NCBI GenBank assembly: GCA_963210315.1
Contig: OY723237.1
Span: 1,116,001-1,180,000 of the forward strand
Reading direction: 5' to 3'
DNA length: 64,000 nucleotides
DNA from: Rhynchopus euleeides
Taxonomy: Eukaryota; Euglenozoa; Diplonemea; Diplonemida; Diplonemidae
The position numbers and the translations under genes are program-made. Positions 39,123 through 50,568 of this stretch are shown piece by piece; position 1 is the stretch's first letter, and each line of letters opens with the position of its first letter. The notes below the pieces were generated by a model. That model saw only the letters and a list, made by a program, of their open reading frames with translations. It did not search any database and was not told where the DNA came from.

Positions 39123-40295
39123 TGTCAGGAGGTACGACGGGAATATGTGATCCGCTTTATTCAGCACAGACACCGCTGCACGGAGAGGCGCAAACCCCTG
39201 CTCCACAGGCGGGGGCCCGCCGGTGAACATCGTGCTAAAGCCGAGATCGCGGCAGGAGTCCTCCGGCTCGACGTCCGGGGCAGAGGCTAGGTCACCCCCC
39301 TCCACGAGAAACCCCGTCACGCTGTCATAGCTCACGGAGGTTAGGAAGACCCGCGCCGACTGAAGGTATGTGTCGTAGAGTGCTGTCATCTCCTCGCCCC
39401 GCAGCGTCAGAAGGGACCTCCGGGAGATGCGCTCCTCCTTCACGACGTAGAGCAGCTCATGCGCCTCGATAATGTACGCTGCGTCCGAAGGGGCAGGTGG
39501 CTTCGGGGCGTGCTGCCCCTCCCCGTCACACAGCGAGGGGTGGCGGCGCAGCGGGATGTGGAGCCGCTGCGCAGAGCGCGCAGCGGCGGTGGAAAGCAGC
39601 TTCCATGACTCACGCTCGCGCCGCAAGATGGTGGTGCGCTTCAGGGAGGCTTGAGAGTCGAGCACGCCGCGCTCCTCCCTCCCGAGCCACAGGGAGTACA
39701 CTGCGGCGCGGGAGGCGCGGCAGGCAGCAGCGAGGCAGAGGGTTGCCTGCAGGTGTTTGGCACGCACAGTCCACCGCTGAATGCTGACGGTGCGGGTGGA
39801 GATGGCTGTCATGACAAACCGTTTGATGTTCTTCAGGGCTTCGACGCGTGGGGCGACCCTGACGCGGATGGCAGGGATGAGGCAGGATATGATGGCGCAG
39901 GCGCGTGCCTGGGAGGCAACCCCGCGGGCGTAGGCGGTGCGCCAGCTGCGTTGGATGACGCGCACAGCCTTGCGCCGCACGGCTTGTGACTTCCGCTTGT
40001 CCTTCGCCCTCTCGGCCTCGTTGATCAGGTTTCGCGAGACCTGCAGCATCTGCACCGCCGCCTTTTTATTCGCGCCTGCTAAGGGGGACACAGCAACCAG
40101 CTCCTCCGAATCCACAACCCCGACACGCGTGTAGTTCCGCAGCTCCTGCCAGTGCAATTCGGGACTCTTCTTCGGCTGCGTTGCCTTTTTCCCCCGCCGG
40201 GGGCCGGAGCCCGGCGTGCGCGACATATTGCTGGCATTGCTGGAGCGCCGCCGGTGCTTCCCGGCATCAAAGGCGCCGAGAAGCCCCTGATCCAT
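39045..40295 (-). pseudogene. Truncated IQ-motif gene copy, unit B
   Basis: The first 391 codons (40295-39123) are those of the full gene at 21392-23680, including the IQ motif. At the duplication joint the frame passes into spacer sequence and adds a new 25-residue tail (GPFSRPSIGATPTPPLSPC...) before a stop. The C-terminal half of the parent is absent. The start and upstream DNA are intact, so a 416-residue product could still be made. Confidence 0.85.
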
Positions 40296-40525
40296 CGCGG
40301 CAAACCGCCCCGCCCAGCGGTGCGCTGCGCCCGCCCCAGCGTGCGTGCCTCATGGGCTGGGGTGTCCCCTGTCCCACACACAGGGCGGCGATTCTGGCAA
40401 TGTGTGTATCTGCTGGTTGCAAGTTGTTTTTGTGGTTGGCATACGGGAGATCCCCAGTTTGAAGTTTGAGCGAGGCGCAATCGGAGATGCAGCAAGCTGA
40501 AAAGGGGCACAAGCGGGTATGGGAG

Positions 40526-40654
40526 GGGGTGGGGTGGGGTGGGGTGGGGTGGGGTGGGGTGGGGTGGGGTGGGGTGGGGTGGGGTGGGGTGGGGTGGGGT
40601 GGGGTGGGGTGGGGTGGGGTGGGGTGGGGTGGGGTGGGGTGGGGTGGGGTGGGG
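40526..40654 (+). repeat. Expanded GGGGT tract, unit B, about 25 units
   Basis: About 25 perfect GGGGT units in a row plus a trailing GGGG, roughly 130 bp, against four and six units at the same site in units A and C. Confidence 0.95.
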
Positions 40655-41253
40655 CTTGGGCGAGGGCAGTCAGCAGCACTTTGTTTTAATTATAGAATTT
40701 GTCGTCAATAGGAATTTGCAGCCGGTAGCAGTAGTAGGTGATATGCCGCGTTGGGGCGCGGCACCTGACGTGCGCTGTGCTGTCGGGCTCCGGCTGGACA
40801 GCGCTGTCTAGACACAGTGCACGTCTGCTAGAAGAATGAAGGCAATGGCCAACATAGGAAATCAATATAGGCATCACGCAGGGCAGCAGCAGAGCCAAAG
40901 AGAAGGTCCAGCACCCCTCACAACTGTGCCCACCACCAAGGAGGGACAAATGCCCTCAGTGAGGCGAAGCACGGCGTTCTGGAATGTTGCGAGACCTTCC
41001 TTCGCGGCATAAGCATGTGCCCCCAACGAAGAGAGTGCGATGATGGCTTTTGTCTGCAGGACGAGTCAACCGCAGATACGAGGTGGTACGGGTTTTCAGT
41101 TCTTTCCAGAGGTGGGGGTGGGGTGGGGAGACGGAAGGAGGGAGAGACGGAACATTATTCCCTGCAAAAAAACCCCCCCCCCACAGCCCAGATCCACCCG
41201 GTCTCCTTGGATGCCTCTCTCTCTCTCTGCAAAGGCCTGCCATCGGTTCATAG

Positions 41254-41347
41254 GGGGCATGGCATTCGCTCTGTGTCAAACTGTGTGAGCTTTGCCTTCC
41301 TCTTTTGAGAAGCGGTTCACTGCCCTGCATTTCGGAGCGAAGGCCCC
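41254..41347 (+). mobile_element. Miniature inverted-repeat element, unit B copy of 24533-24626
   Basis: Same element, same CATAG duplication, carried along by the segmental duplication. Confidence 0.8.
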
Positions 41348-41680
41348 CATAGACGTGACTTTTGTCCCGCACATCCAAGACGAAAAGGTGGGGGGGGGGG
41401 GGGGTGGAGAGAGAGAGAGAGAGCTGTGCCTGATGGTAAAAATGAAAAATGGCACTGGGAGAGGAACGGGAAGAGGCATAGCGAGAGGGTGAGGCGGGAT
41501 GGGGGTGGGGGTGGGGGTGGATGATAGTCAAAAAAAAGTGAAAAGGGCAAAAAACAAAACAAAAACGAAGGCCTCACCGCACACATCCACACATACCCCT
41601 CTCTCCCTTCCAGCAATTTGCGGGTATCCAATTTTCTTTTCTGGATAGTCGCAGCGCGGCGATCCCCCCCCCCCCCCCCC

Positions 41681-43025
41681 TAGGGTGGGTATACCCCTGT
41701 GAGAAAATGGGTATTTTCAGGACACGCTCTAAACACCTCTCAGCCCCTACCTGACACACGCACCGACCCCAAAGGGTGCCAGAATGATATCCTGAGGCCA
41801 CCAACACCATTTGTGGGGCCTTATGGGGTGTTTTTTGGGGTTCCGGAAAATTTGCCCACCGGTGGTTCCTGGTGGTACCGTAGGCCCACCTCTGTTTGCT
41901 GGACACGCCCTTTTGCTGGCACAATACGGGGTAGGCGTGGTGAAGGGGGTGTCGGAAATTGCCCGGACACGAGTTTCGACGATTGTGCCCCTGTCCCACT
42001 GATTTTTGCGCGAATTACATGCACGTATAGGCGTGCCTTGGCCTGTACAGGCCTGGATAGGCACAGATTGCCTGTATGGATTGATCTCGATGTGCATATC
42101 CCGACAGGTATGGGCCTGTATGGTCTTGTAATCCTGCATGGAGCCCTGCTGAAAAATCAGATGGCTGTCGGTATTCACAGCCAGTATATTTCTTTCACAG
42201 AGCACCCGAAGCTCGTCAATACGATTGCGCTTCAGGGCGCGCCTGTGCCTCGCCTGATGGGCAATTCGTCCATCACGCCCCTCAACAGAGCCAGGTGTCA
42301 CAGGAATGACTTCCATCGATTCGGGTGGTTTGCAAAAGCCTCCTCGTCATTTGCTTCGAATTCAGCAAATTTGTGCATAGTAACTCAGTTCACCTGCTGC
42401 GTGTCTGTGCATTCCTGCTGTTGACAGTGCTGCAGTGTGCGCAGCCAGGCATTGGTTCCCATGCTGGCAGGCAGGTGTTTGGACTTTGAATTTCGTGAGG
42501 GTTTGGAGGCGTGCCTTGAGTCTATCGAAATGATTGCGCCTCAGCTGCTAATATCTCACCAGGAGCGCCCAGTTCTTCGCGAAGATGAGTTTCAGAAGTG
42601 ACTGAGTTCAACTGTGCACAGTGCGGCGCTCAACACAGGCAGCATGTCGTCATGGAGAAGAGTGTCGATTGCTATAGAATCTGGCATGCGGGAGTAGCCT
42701 CGTTCTACAGTCTGCGCGAGCTGGTTCCCGAGGGTGATATTTTCTTGGTAACAGGCTTGTGGGGTGGCACTAGCCATGTGAAGGGGTGTGAGTGAGTGTG
42801 CAGTGCCTATCCGGGGGGCACCGTAGGAACCACCGATGGGCAAATTTTTTAGAATGCCAAAATATCAGCACTGAGGTTGATCTGGTGGTGAAATCTCCAC
42901 CACAAAACACTTTTGGGACGATCTGGGCACATTGGCACCCTTTACATGGCTTTCTGAGGTACTTTTTGGTGTTCCCGAAAAATGTTATTTTCTCACGCGT
43001 ATAGGGGGGGGTATACCCACCCCTA
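41681..43025 (+). mobile_element. TE-2, unit B copy (1,345 bp)
   Basis: It begins TAGGGTGGGTATACCCC after a C run and ends GGGTATACCCACCCCTA before a C run. It is 229 bp longer than the unit A copy and equal in length to the unit C copy. No intact transposase is recognised. Confidence 0.78.
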
Positions 43026-44610
43026 CCCCCCCCCCCATTTGGCACCGCCGAACTCACAACAAAAAAAATGACATCGAATCCAAGCCAGGGGGTGGGGTGG
43101 GGTGTGTCTGTGTGTGTGCGTGGTCTAATTTTGTCTTCGGGATCCTCAGGAATCACCCCCTACCCCCTCCCTTCACATCCCCACCACACCCAGCCCTGGG
43201 GGTGCGGCGTGGGGGAGAGAGATGGCACGGGGCAGGGGGGGGGGGGGGGTGGTGAGGTCGCAACAGCGAAACCCGCACTGAAGGTGCTGTCGCTGGCGAC
43301 CTTTCACACCCCCTCTGTTCTCTGGCAAACCCGATAAAAAGTCAGACTATCTCAGAGGCGGCATGAAGAATGAAGGGTAGGCTTGAAGAAGGCATGAACA
43401 GGAAGGAATACTATTCAATACTATTGGTGCCAACTATGGAATAGTTCAATACGGATTCATCGGGCTTGGGAAGGGGGGGGGGGGGTGGCAAAGCGGAAGA
43501 GCAGGAAAACGACGGATGTCCTCCCCGAGAAGGGGAGGAGAGACGTTTGCCCGCCCCCTACAAGGCCCCCACTCCCCCCACTCCCACTCTATTGCCGTGA
43601 TCCGTGATAGTGATCACACGCCGAATACCCAAGCACCAACCACTCCACACGGGGTCATCAAGACGATGAGGGAATATCTGTCATGTCAGACGGAGTGTAT
43701 CTCTGATGTGACGCTGAAAAGTATTTTTCACTACGCCCATCCACAAAAATTCACTCTCCCTTCATCCGTGATGCGACCCACTCAGCTTTGCGACAACGTG
43801 TCGGTGGTGGCAGAGGGGGGGGGCTGTGATGCCAAATGGTGGGGGGGAAAAGGGCCCGTGGAAAGAGAAAAAAAATGCCGCTGCAGCCCTGCCGCTCTGT
43901 CCTCCACTGATTGTGCTTCATCGGGTCTGCACCTCCAAACCCTCCTGCAGGATGGAGGCGGGGGGGCAGAAGTGAGCGTCATTTTTCTTTGCGCAAAAAA
44001 AAGAGGGGGGGTTGTGCGCGGAATTGAATTTGAAAACCAAAAAAAACGAAGTAACTTCGTAGTAGATCGGTAGAAATGGAACACTATCGACACATGTCAC
44101 TCAACACGGGGGAATGGGGAGGGGAGAGGTTGTGGTGAAACGCACACACAAGAGAAAAAAAATAGGGATTTTCGTGGGTTTGGGGAGGGGCCGAATTGCT
44201 TTGTACAAAACGGAGCCACAAGCCCTCGTCCCTATTCTTTAGTGCGGAAATGAAGGGTGGAGAGGATTGATCTGTTCTTGCAAATAGAATGCCCTTCGGG
44301 TATTGACACCGGGATGGCAGTTTGCAGACAGCACATAGTTGTAGCATTGCTACGACGGTTTTCAGGCATATGGGTGGGGTGGCATGCCACCATACACCTG
44401 CCTTTTTGTATCGGCTTTCCCCTTCGGGTCCCCGGGCATCTCCCTGTCACGGCGGATATGGCGCAGCCAACTCCAGGCATTCCTTTCGGCAACAGGATGA
44501 GGACATACAACCTTGTTCGACTCTGCCCGACAAACACCATACAAAAGTAGAACTATCCCTGGCTGGGGCGGGGAGAGGCAGCCAGATCCGGAAATCAAGT
44601 AATACCCTGC

Positions 44611-44718
44611 GGGGGCCTTCGCTACCAGTCACTGCTCGTCACAGCTCATCAGTCAGTGAGGGGAAGTGGGCTGTGGCTCACTTTTTCTCACTCAGTCACA
44701 CTTGGTAGCGAAGGCCCC
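44611..44718 (+). mobile_element. Miniature inverted-repeat element, unit B, first of a tandem pair
   Basis: Copy of 27664-27771. Confidence 0.85.
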
Positions 44719-44722
44719 CTGC

Positions 44723-44838
44723 GGGGGGTCGTCGCTACTGGGTGGTCGTCAGTTCATTTTTGGTACATTTCCGGTTGAGTTGGCTGAAACCTGACGAAGA
44801 GTGATGGACAATATAACGATCCACCGCCGAAGACCCCC
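44723..44838 (+). mobile_element. Miniature inverted-repeat element, unit B, second of a tandem pair
   Basis: Copy of 27776-27891. Confidence 0.8.
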
Positions 44839-46060
44839 TGAGGATGCATATTGGGAAAGAAGATGCTTTCACTTCCAAGGCACACGATAGACCGGAGAGC
44901 GATAGATAGTTGCCTGCGGTGAAGGGCGAAACGGGAAATACGAGAAAAAGACCCCCCCGCACTCGCTGATTGGACAGCAGGTGCAAGGCGGTTTATCAGG
45001 GGAAGCAGTTTACGGGCTGCGACCCTGTATGTCGCCAAACACAGGGCCCAGAAGTGAGAGACACCGCAGGTCAGAAGCCGTCATGAGATGCAGCGTCACA
45101 AGTGGGGTTCATGTGGGTGACACAGATAGGTCAGGCCCACAGCGCGTCGAGGTTAGCGGAGAGGATGCCTTTGCCAGGGCGCAGAGAGTAACGAGCAGAA
45201 GGATGCACGCGCCTCCATCAAACTGCTGAAAACAGGAAACACGGCGCTGCCAGGCACATCAGCAAACGATCCGAGAAGCCTCGGTCGGCGGAAAAGGAAA
45301 ACGGGAAGTAGAGTGGGTGGTCGACGGCAAGTGATAGCCGTGTCACAAAAAGCAGAGACGCCGAAAGAAAAAAACATAATATATATGTCATCCAGCCGTG
45401 GCCAGCCAACGGGCCTGTGAGTCTATAGTTTCTGACACAGGGTATTTGTTCGGAGAGCGACACGCCAACACGTGACAGATGGACCCCAGGGGATCCCGAA
45501 ACCGAGAGGTCCCCGAGGAGAGGGCACAGCCGGAAGGAGGGACAAGCGGAAAGATGAAGCGGGGCGTCTGGAAAGGGAGGAGGGGCGAAAGGGGGGGTTT
45601 GATCGGCGAGAGTGAATGGAAAAGTGAGTCTCCCAGCACCTTCCTGCAATGTTACGCCTTGTTGTAGTCAGAAAACCAGAAATGTTGTACAGGGCAGGGG
45701 AGAAAGGGGGGGGGGGGGGTCGTCGGTCACGACACCACACACAGCGGCAGCGGGAGTGGGATTTCCTGCATGATCCTGCGTTGGTAGCACAGCAAGACGC
45801 AGAAGGAAGAGAGTAGTCCCCAGCAAGATGGTACGGGGAACCGGAGTGACGAGACAGCGTGAATCATAGAAAAGGGAAAAGGACGGGGGAAGCGGGTGGA
45901 GGACACAACGACAAAGTCGTGCGAGTCGTCAGCACGAGGTGACAGCAACACAAGGCACGCCGCCAGGAAGGAAAGCACAAAGCTATCACACAGGTACAGG
46001 AGGTGTCAGCGGGAAAACATGGGCTGCACGCAGAGGTGTCCGAAAAGAACGACGTCACCG

Positions 46061-48217
46061 CTACGGCGACACACAAGGGAGGCACGGCTTGTCGGAGCAC
46101 ATCATGCGGGTGCACGCCACCTTCCCGTTGTTGCACTTGCAGTCGTTGCAGTGGTTGCGCTTCTCACCCTTGCCGGTCCAGCCGTCAGCGACAATGGTGC
46201 CACACTCCAGCGTGCAGGAAGCAGGGACAGGAACAGGGGCGTCGCACGGCTTGTCGGAGCACATCATGCGGGTGCACGCCACCAGCCCGTTGTTGCACTT
46301 GCAGTCGTTGCAGTGGTTGTTCTTCTCACCCTTGCCGGTCCAGCCGTCAGCGACAATGGTGCCACACTCCAGCGTGCAGGAAGCAGGGACAGGAACAGGG
46401 GCGTCGCACGGCTTGTCGGAGCACATCATGCGGGTGCACGCCACCAGCCCGTTGTTGCACTTGCAGTCGTTGCAGTGGTTGTTCTTCTCACCCTTGCCGG
46501 TCCAGCCGTCAGCGACAATGGTGCCACACTCCAGCGTGCAGGAAGCAGGGACAGGAACAGGGGCGTCGCACGGCTTGTCGGAGCACATCATGCGGGTGCA
46601 CGCCACCTTCCCGTTGTTGCACTTGCAGTCGTTGCAGTGGTTGTTCTTCTCACCCTTGCCGGTCCAGCCGTCAGCGACAATGGTGCCACACTCCAGCGTG
46701 CAGGAAGCAGGGACAGGAACAGGGGCGTCACACGGCTTGTCGGAGCACATCATGCGGGTGCACGCCACCAGCCCGTTGTTGCACTTGCAGTCGTTGCAGT
46801 GGTTGCGCTTCTCACCCTTGCCGGTCCAGCCGTCAGCGACAATGGTACCGCACTCCAGCGTGCAGGAAGCAGGGACAGGAACAGGGGCGTCGCACGGCTT
46901 GTCGGAGCACATCATGCGGGTGCACGCCACCTTCCCGTTGTTGCACTTGCAGTAGTTGCAGTGGTTGCGCTTCTCACCCTTGCCGGTCCAGCCGTCAGCG
47001 ACAATGGTACCGCACTCCAGCGTGCAGGAAGCAGGGACAGGAACAGGGGCGTCACACGGCTTGTCGGAGCACATCATGCGGGTGCACGCCACCTTCCCGT
47101 TGTTGCACTTGCAGTAGTTGCAGTGGTTGCGCTTCTCACCCTTGCCGGTCCAGCCGTCAGCGACAATGGTACCGCACTCCAGCGTGCAGGAAGCAGGGAC
47201 AGGAACAGGGGCGTCACACGGCTTGTCGGAGCACATCATGCGGGTGCACGCCACCTTCCCGTTGTTGCACTTGCAGTAGTTGCAGTGGTTGCGCTTCTCA
47301 CCCTTGCCGGTCCAGCCGTCAGCGACAATGGTGCCACACTCCAGCGTGCAGGAAGCAGGGACAGGAACAGGGGCGTCGCACGGCTTGTCGGAGCACATCA
47401 TGCGGGTGCACGCCACCAGCCCGTTGTTGCACTTGCAGTCGTTGCAGTGGTTGCGCTTCTCACCCTTGCCGGTCCAGCCGTCAGCGACAATGGTACCGCA
47501 CTCCAGCGTGCAGGAAGCAGGGACAGGAACAGGGGCGTCGCACGGCTTGTCGGAGCACATCATGCGGGTGCACGCCACCTTCCCGTTGTTGCACTTGCAG
47601 TCGTTGCAGTGGTTGTTCTTCTCACCCTTGCCGGTCCAGCCGTCAGCGACAATGGTGCCACACTCCAGCGTGCAGGAAGCAGGGACAGGAACAGGGGCGT
47701 CGCACGGCTTGTCGGAGCACATCATGCGGGTGCACGCCACCAGCCCGTTGTTGCACTTGCAGTCGTTGCAGTGGTTGCGCTTCTCACCCTTGCCGGTCCA
47801 GCCGTCAGCGACAATGGTACCGCACTCCAGCGTGCAGGAAGCAGGGACAGGAACAGGGGCGTCGCACGGCTTGTCGGAGCACATCATGCGGGTGCACGCC
47901 ACCAGCCCGTTGTTGCACTTGCAGTCGTTGCAGTGGTTGCGCTTCTCACCCTTGCCGGTCCAGCCGTCAGCGACAATGGTACCGCACTCCAGCGTGCAGG
48001 AAGCAGGGACAGGAACAGGGGTGTCGCACGGCGTGTCGGAGCACATCATGCGGGTGCACGCCACCAGCCCGTTGTTGCACTTGCAGTAGTTGCAGTGGTT
48101 GCGCTTCTCACCCTTGCCGGTCCAGCCGTCAGCCACAACGGTGCCGCACTCGAGTGTGCAGCTCTTCTCAACTGTTGCTGTCACCGTGACGAGTATGATG
48201 GAAATGATGGACATCAT
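46061..48217 (-). CDS. Secreted 13-repeat pacifastin-like array protein (unit B)
   Basis: The frame from the ATG at 48217 codes for 718 residues: the same 19-residue signal peptide as the unit A gene, exactly 13 copies of the 54-residue eight-cysteine module (the last without its linker) and the same CLPCVSP end. The first module carries SDTPC in place of SDKPC, a change not seen elsewhere. Upstream DNA is almost identical to that of unit A, so both genes probably share their control. It is the shortest of the three genes and the easiest to study; whether repeat loss or gain made the difference cannot be told from the sequence. Function as a multi-headed secreted protease inhibitor is inferred from the cysteine pattern only. 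Confidence 0.85.
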   Translation of the reverse strand: MMSIISIILVTVTATVEKSCTLECGTVVADGWTGKGEKRNHCNYCKCNNGLVACTRMMCSDTPCDTPVPVPASCTLECGTIVADGWTGKGEKRNHCNDCKCNNGLVACTRMMCSDKPCDAPVPVPASCTLECGTIVADGWTGKGEKRNHCNDCKCNNGLVACTRMMCSDKPCDAPVPVPASCTLECGTIVADGWTGKGEKNNHCNDCKCNNGKVACTRMMCSDKPCDAPVPVPASCTLECGTIVADGWTGKGEKRNHCNDCKCNNGLVACTRMMCSDKPCDAPVPVPASCTLECGTIVADGWTGKGEKRNHCNYCKCNNGKVACTRMMCSDKPCDAPVPVPASCTLECGTIVADGWTGKGEKRNHCNYCKCNNGKVACTRMMCSDKPCDAPVPVPASCTLECGTIVADGWTGKGEKRNHCNYCKCNNGKVACTRMMCSDKPCDAPVPVPASCTLECGTIVADGWTGKGEKRNHCNDCKCNNGLVACTRMMCSDKPCDAPVPVPASCTLECGTIVADGWTGKGEKNNHCNDCKCNNGKVACTRMMCSDKPCDAPVPVPASCTLECGTIVADGWTGKGEKNNHCNDCKCNNGLVACTRMMCSDKPCDAPVPVPASCTLECGTIVADGWTGKGEKNNHCNDCKCNNGLVACTRMMCSDKPCDAPVPVPASCTLECGTIVADGWTGKGEKRNHCNDCKCNNGKVACTRMMCSDKPCLPCVSP
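46082..48160 (-). repeat. 162-bp tandem repeat array B, 13 copies
   Basis: Twelve full 162-bp units and one 135-bp end unit, 2,079 bp. Three adjacent units near 46940-47280 share the Tyr variant (CNYCKC). Confidence 0.95.
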
Positions 48218-50568
48218 GATTTTTCGGATTTTGTTTATATCTGTGTGGTGGTGCTGGTGTGGTACAGTCGTTCTCTCTCCGGTCCCTGCCCCAGGCAGAA
48301 TGAGCGCTGTCTTTTCAAACAGTGAGGGTGGGCACGTCCGTCCGCTGTTCTGTCTACGTTGGACGTGTCTGACGCTTTTTGCCGCCTTTTGAACGTGTCG
48401 ACTCCTCAATGGCTGCCTCTCCTTGCCCGCTTGTCGGTCCTTCTCGCTGTTTAAAGGATGACAGTAAGGACACTCGAGTCAATGACGCAGATGAACCTGA
48501 GTGCCGCCCGTGCCTCCCGCAGCACCAGTGCCCTTCCAATTCAAGTGAGGCACCCTGCAGCAGTCAGTGCAGACAAGCTCCGATGGGTGCCCCCGACACA
48601 CAGGTGTTTGCTTCTCTGTGTAAGCCCCACACCCACCAAACCCCTCCCTGGTCTCCAAGGCGGCGCCACCATTTCATCCCACAACATCATCCCCTCCTCC
48701 CCCCCTCCGTTTGCTTGTGCCCTCGCACTCCGCCCCGCCCTCGCCCTGACCCCCTCCTCCCGTGACCCAGAGAGGAGGCGCGAGATGCTGTTCTACGATA
48801 CCGCCTCTCTCATTGGGGAGCTGCAACACGACGTCGCCCCGTCGCAGTACCTGTGTGTGCTGCTGAGCCACTGAGACGCTGCATGCAGGAGCAAACCAGC
48901 TCTCTGGCCGTTTTGCTTTTGGTCATCTCGACAACGTTTGTGTTACGTTTCCGGTGAAACAAGAAAGGGCGCGACCCCTCCCTGTGTAGCAGGCGAATTG
49001 TATGCAAACTGTTTTCCCTTTGCCAATGGAGAGGCGGTATTGCCAATAGAGTGAGTGAGAGAGTGAGAGAAAGAGACAGAAGACAGGGGTGGAAGAAGTG
49101 GAGGAATCACAACGCCGTTCAGCAGCAACCGCTCTTCGGCTGTGTTTTTTTTTGGTGATGCGTTGACGCTTCTCCACCCAAACCCTGAAAGTGATAGTGT
49201 ATGGAGGATTTGGATGCTTGCTGTGGTGAGCCCGGCTTTCTGATCACAGGAGTGTGCGAGAAAAGACAGCAAAGGAGTTGGGACGGAGGAAGGGGTAAGG
49301 TTCACCCACCCACCTACCCACTTCCCATCCCTCCTCTTAGGACACGCTCAATAGAAGTGGCGGGGGAGGGGCGATTGTCGAGAAGGAAGGCAACGCATCT
49401 CTCCCAACACATTCTACCTCAGGGTCGAATCTCTCCTGTCACTCGCAACAATCAACAGGCAGAGAGTGCGGGGGGGGGGGGGGGGGGGGGTGTGCGGAGC
49501 GGGGAGACGTGCGCTGTGGCCTGATATTCTGTTATGTGAAGCGACACCTCGCTTACACACAGAATATGCAAACCTGCTAAAAAAAATCGAGCGGCCACAA
49601 GGAAGAAGAGGAGGGAGGGGGCCGACTGAGTATCGGCAGTCGCAACCTGCTTTAAAAATCCAACTGGGATGGGGGAGGGGGCTGTGTTAGGCAGTAATCG
49701 AGGGTGTGTGTGTGCATGAGTTTCTTGACGAGGATAGATCCTGCATGTGAAACCGAAAGGGGAGGGGTAGCGGGGGCGGGCAAAGCTGTTCCCTTCGCGT
49801 CGTTAGTTTTTCACATAAAAAAAAGAGGCGAAAAGAATGCGCCAGAAAGGAAACAGCATTTTCGGCATCGCAGTGGAGACCCTTGGAGTGTTGAACAACA
49901 GCTGTGGTATAATCGGGGCCCCCATCGCGAGTTGCCCCGGTTAGTATTTGGGTTTGAAGCTTCAGAGGGGCAGCACGACAAGTAGCACACGCTGCCAAGC
50001 GCTTGAGAGATATCGAGACGCGAAAACTCTGGGGGGGGGGGGGGTTTGTTTTTGGAGTTGTGCTAACAACGCAGGAAACTTTGCCATGCAGATCATGCAG
50101 GACACACACCACACCCGCAGCAGGCGTGTGGGGTGTTCTCGCGATCGACGAATACCCGCTGGTTCTTCCCTCCCCTTACTGATTTGCAGACGCAGAGTTT
50201 CCGCCATTTCAGATAGGGCGGGAACACACAACAATCGGCCATCACCAAACTACAATACGAAAGGAACCCCTGAACCCGGCGCGTGTGTATGTATGTGTGC
50301 GTGCATCGCGCAAAGATACACGATTTCGACGAAGCAGCTTGCATCTGAGGATAAGTTAACCGAGGGAAACCTTATTCGGCGGGGGTGAGGGGGTGAGAGA
50401 GAGAGAGAGGGGTGGGGTGGCTTGATTGTCGAGAGTGAATGGAAAAGCAAGTCTCCCAGCACCTTCTTGCAATGTTAGTCCTTTTTGTAGTCACCACACC
50501 AGATATGCTGTACAAGGCGAGAGAGGAGGGGTAGGGGTGGCTCCGATGCTGGGGCGTGAAAAGGGGCC
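48218..50568. other. Upstream spacer of the secreted-protein gene, unit B
   Basis: Same as 36778-39122 with no gene supported. The G tract near 49470-49490 is about 20 bases long here, against about 12 in unit A. Confidence 0.5.

Larger units (their letters stand above)
40296..46060. other. Spacer of unit B
   Basis: Same content and order as 23681-29112, with no host gene supported. Small differences are an expanded GGGGT tract and altered G or C tract lengths. Confidence 0.5.
39123..50568. repeat. Segmental duplication unit B, 11,446 bp
   Basis: Direct copy of unit A with the same joint sequence. It is shorter because its array gene has 13 repeats in place of 47; its TE-2 copy and GGGGT tract are longer. 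Confidence 0.95.

Noticed and set aside
41699-42424. 241-codon plus-strand frame inside TE-2 with a short stretch faintly like a retroelement aspartic protease
   Set aside because: The likeness is too short and weak to assign a family. The inverted, not direct, end repeats favour a DNA transposon. It is treated as a fossil fragment.
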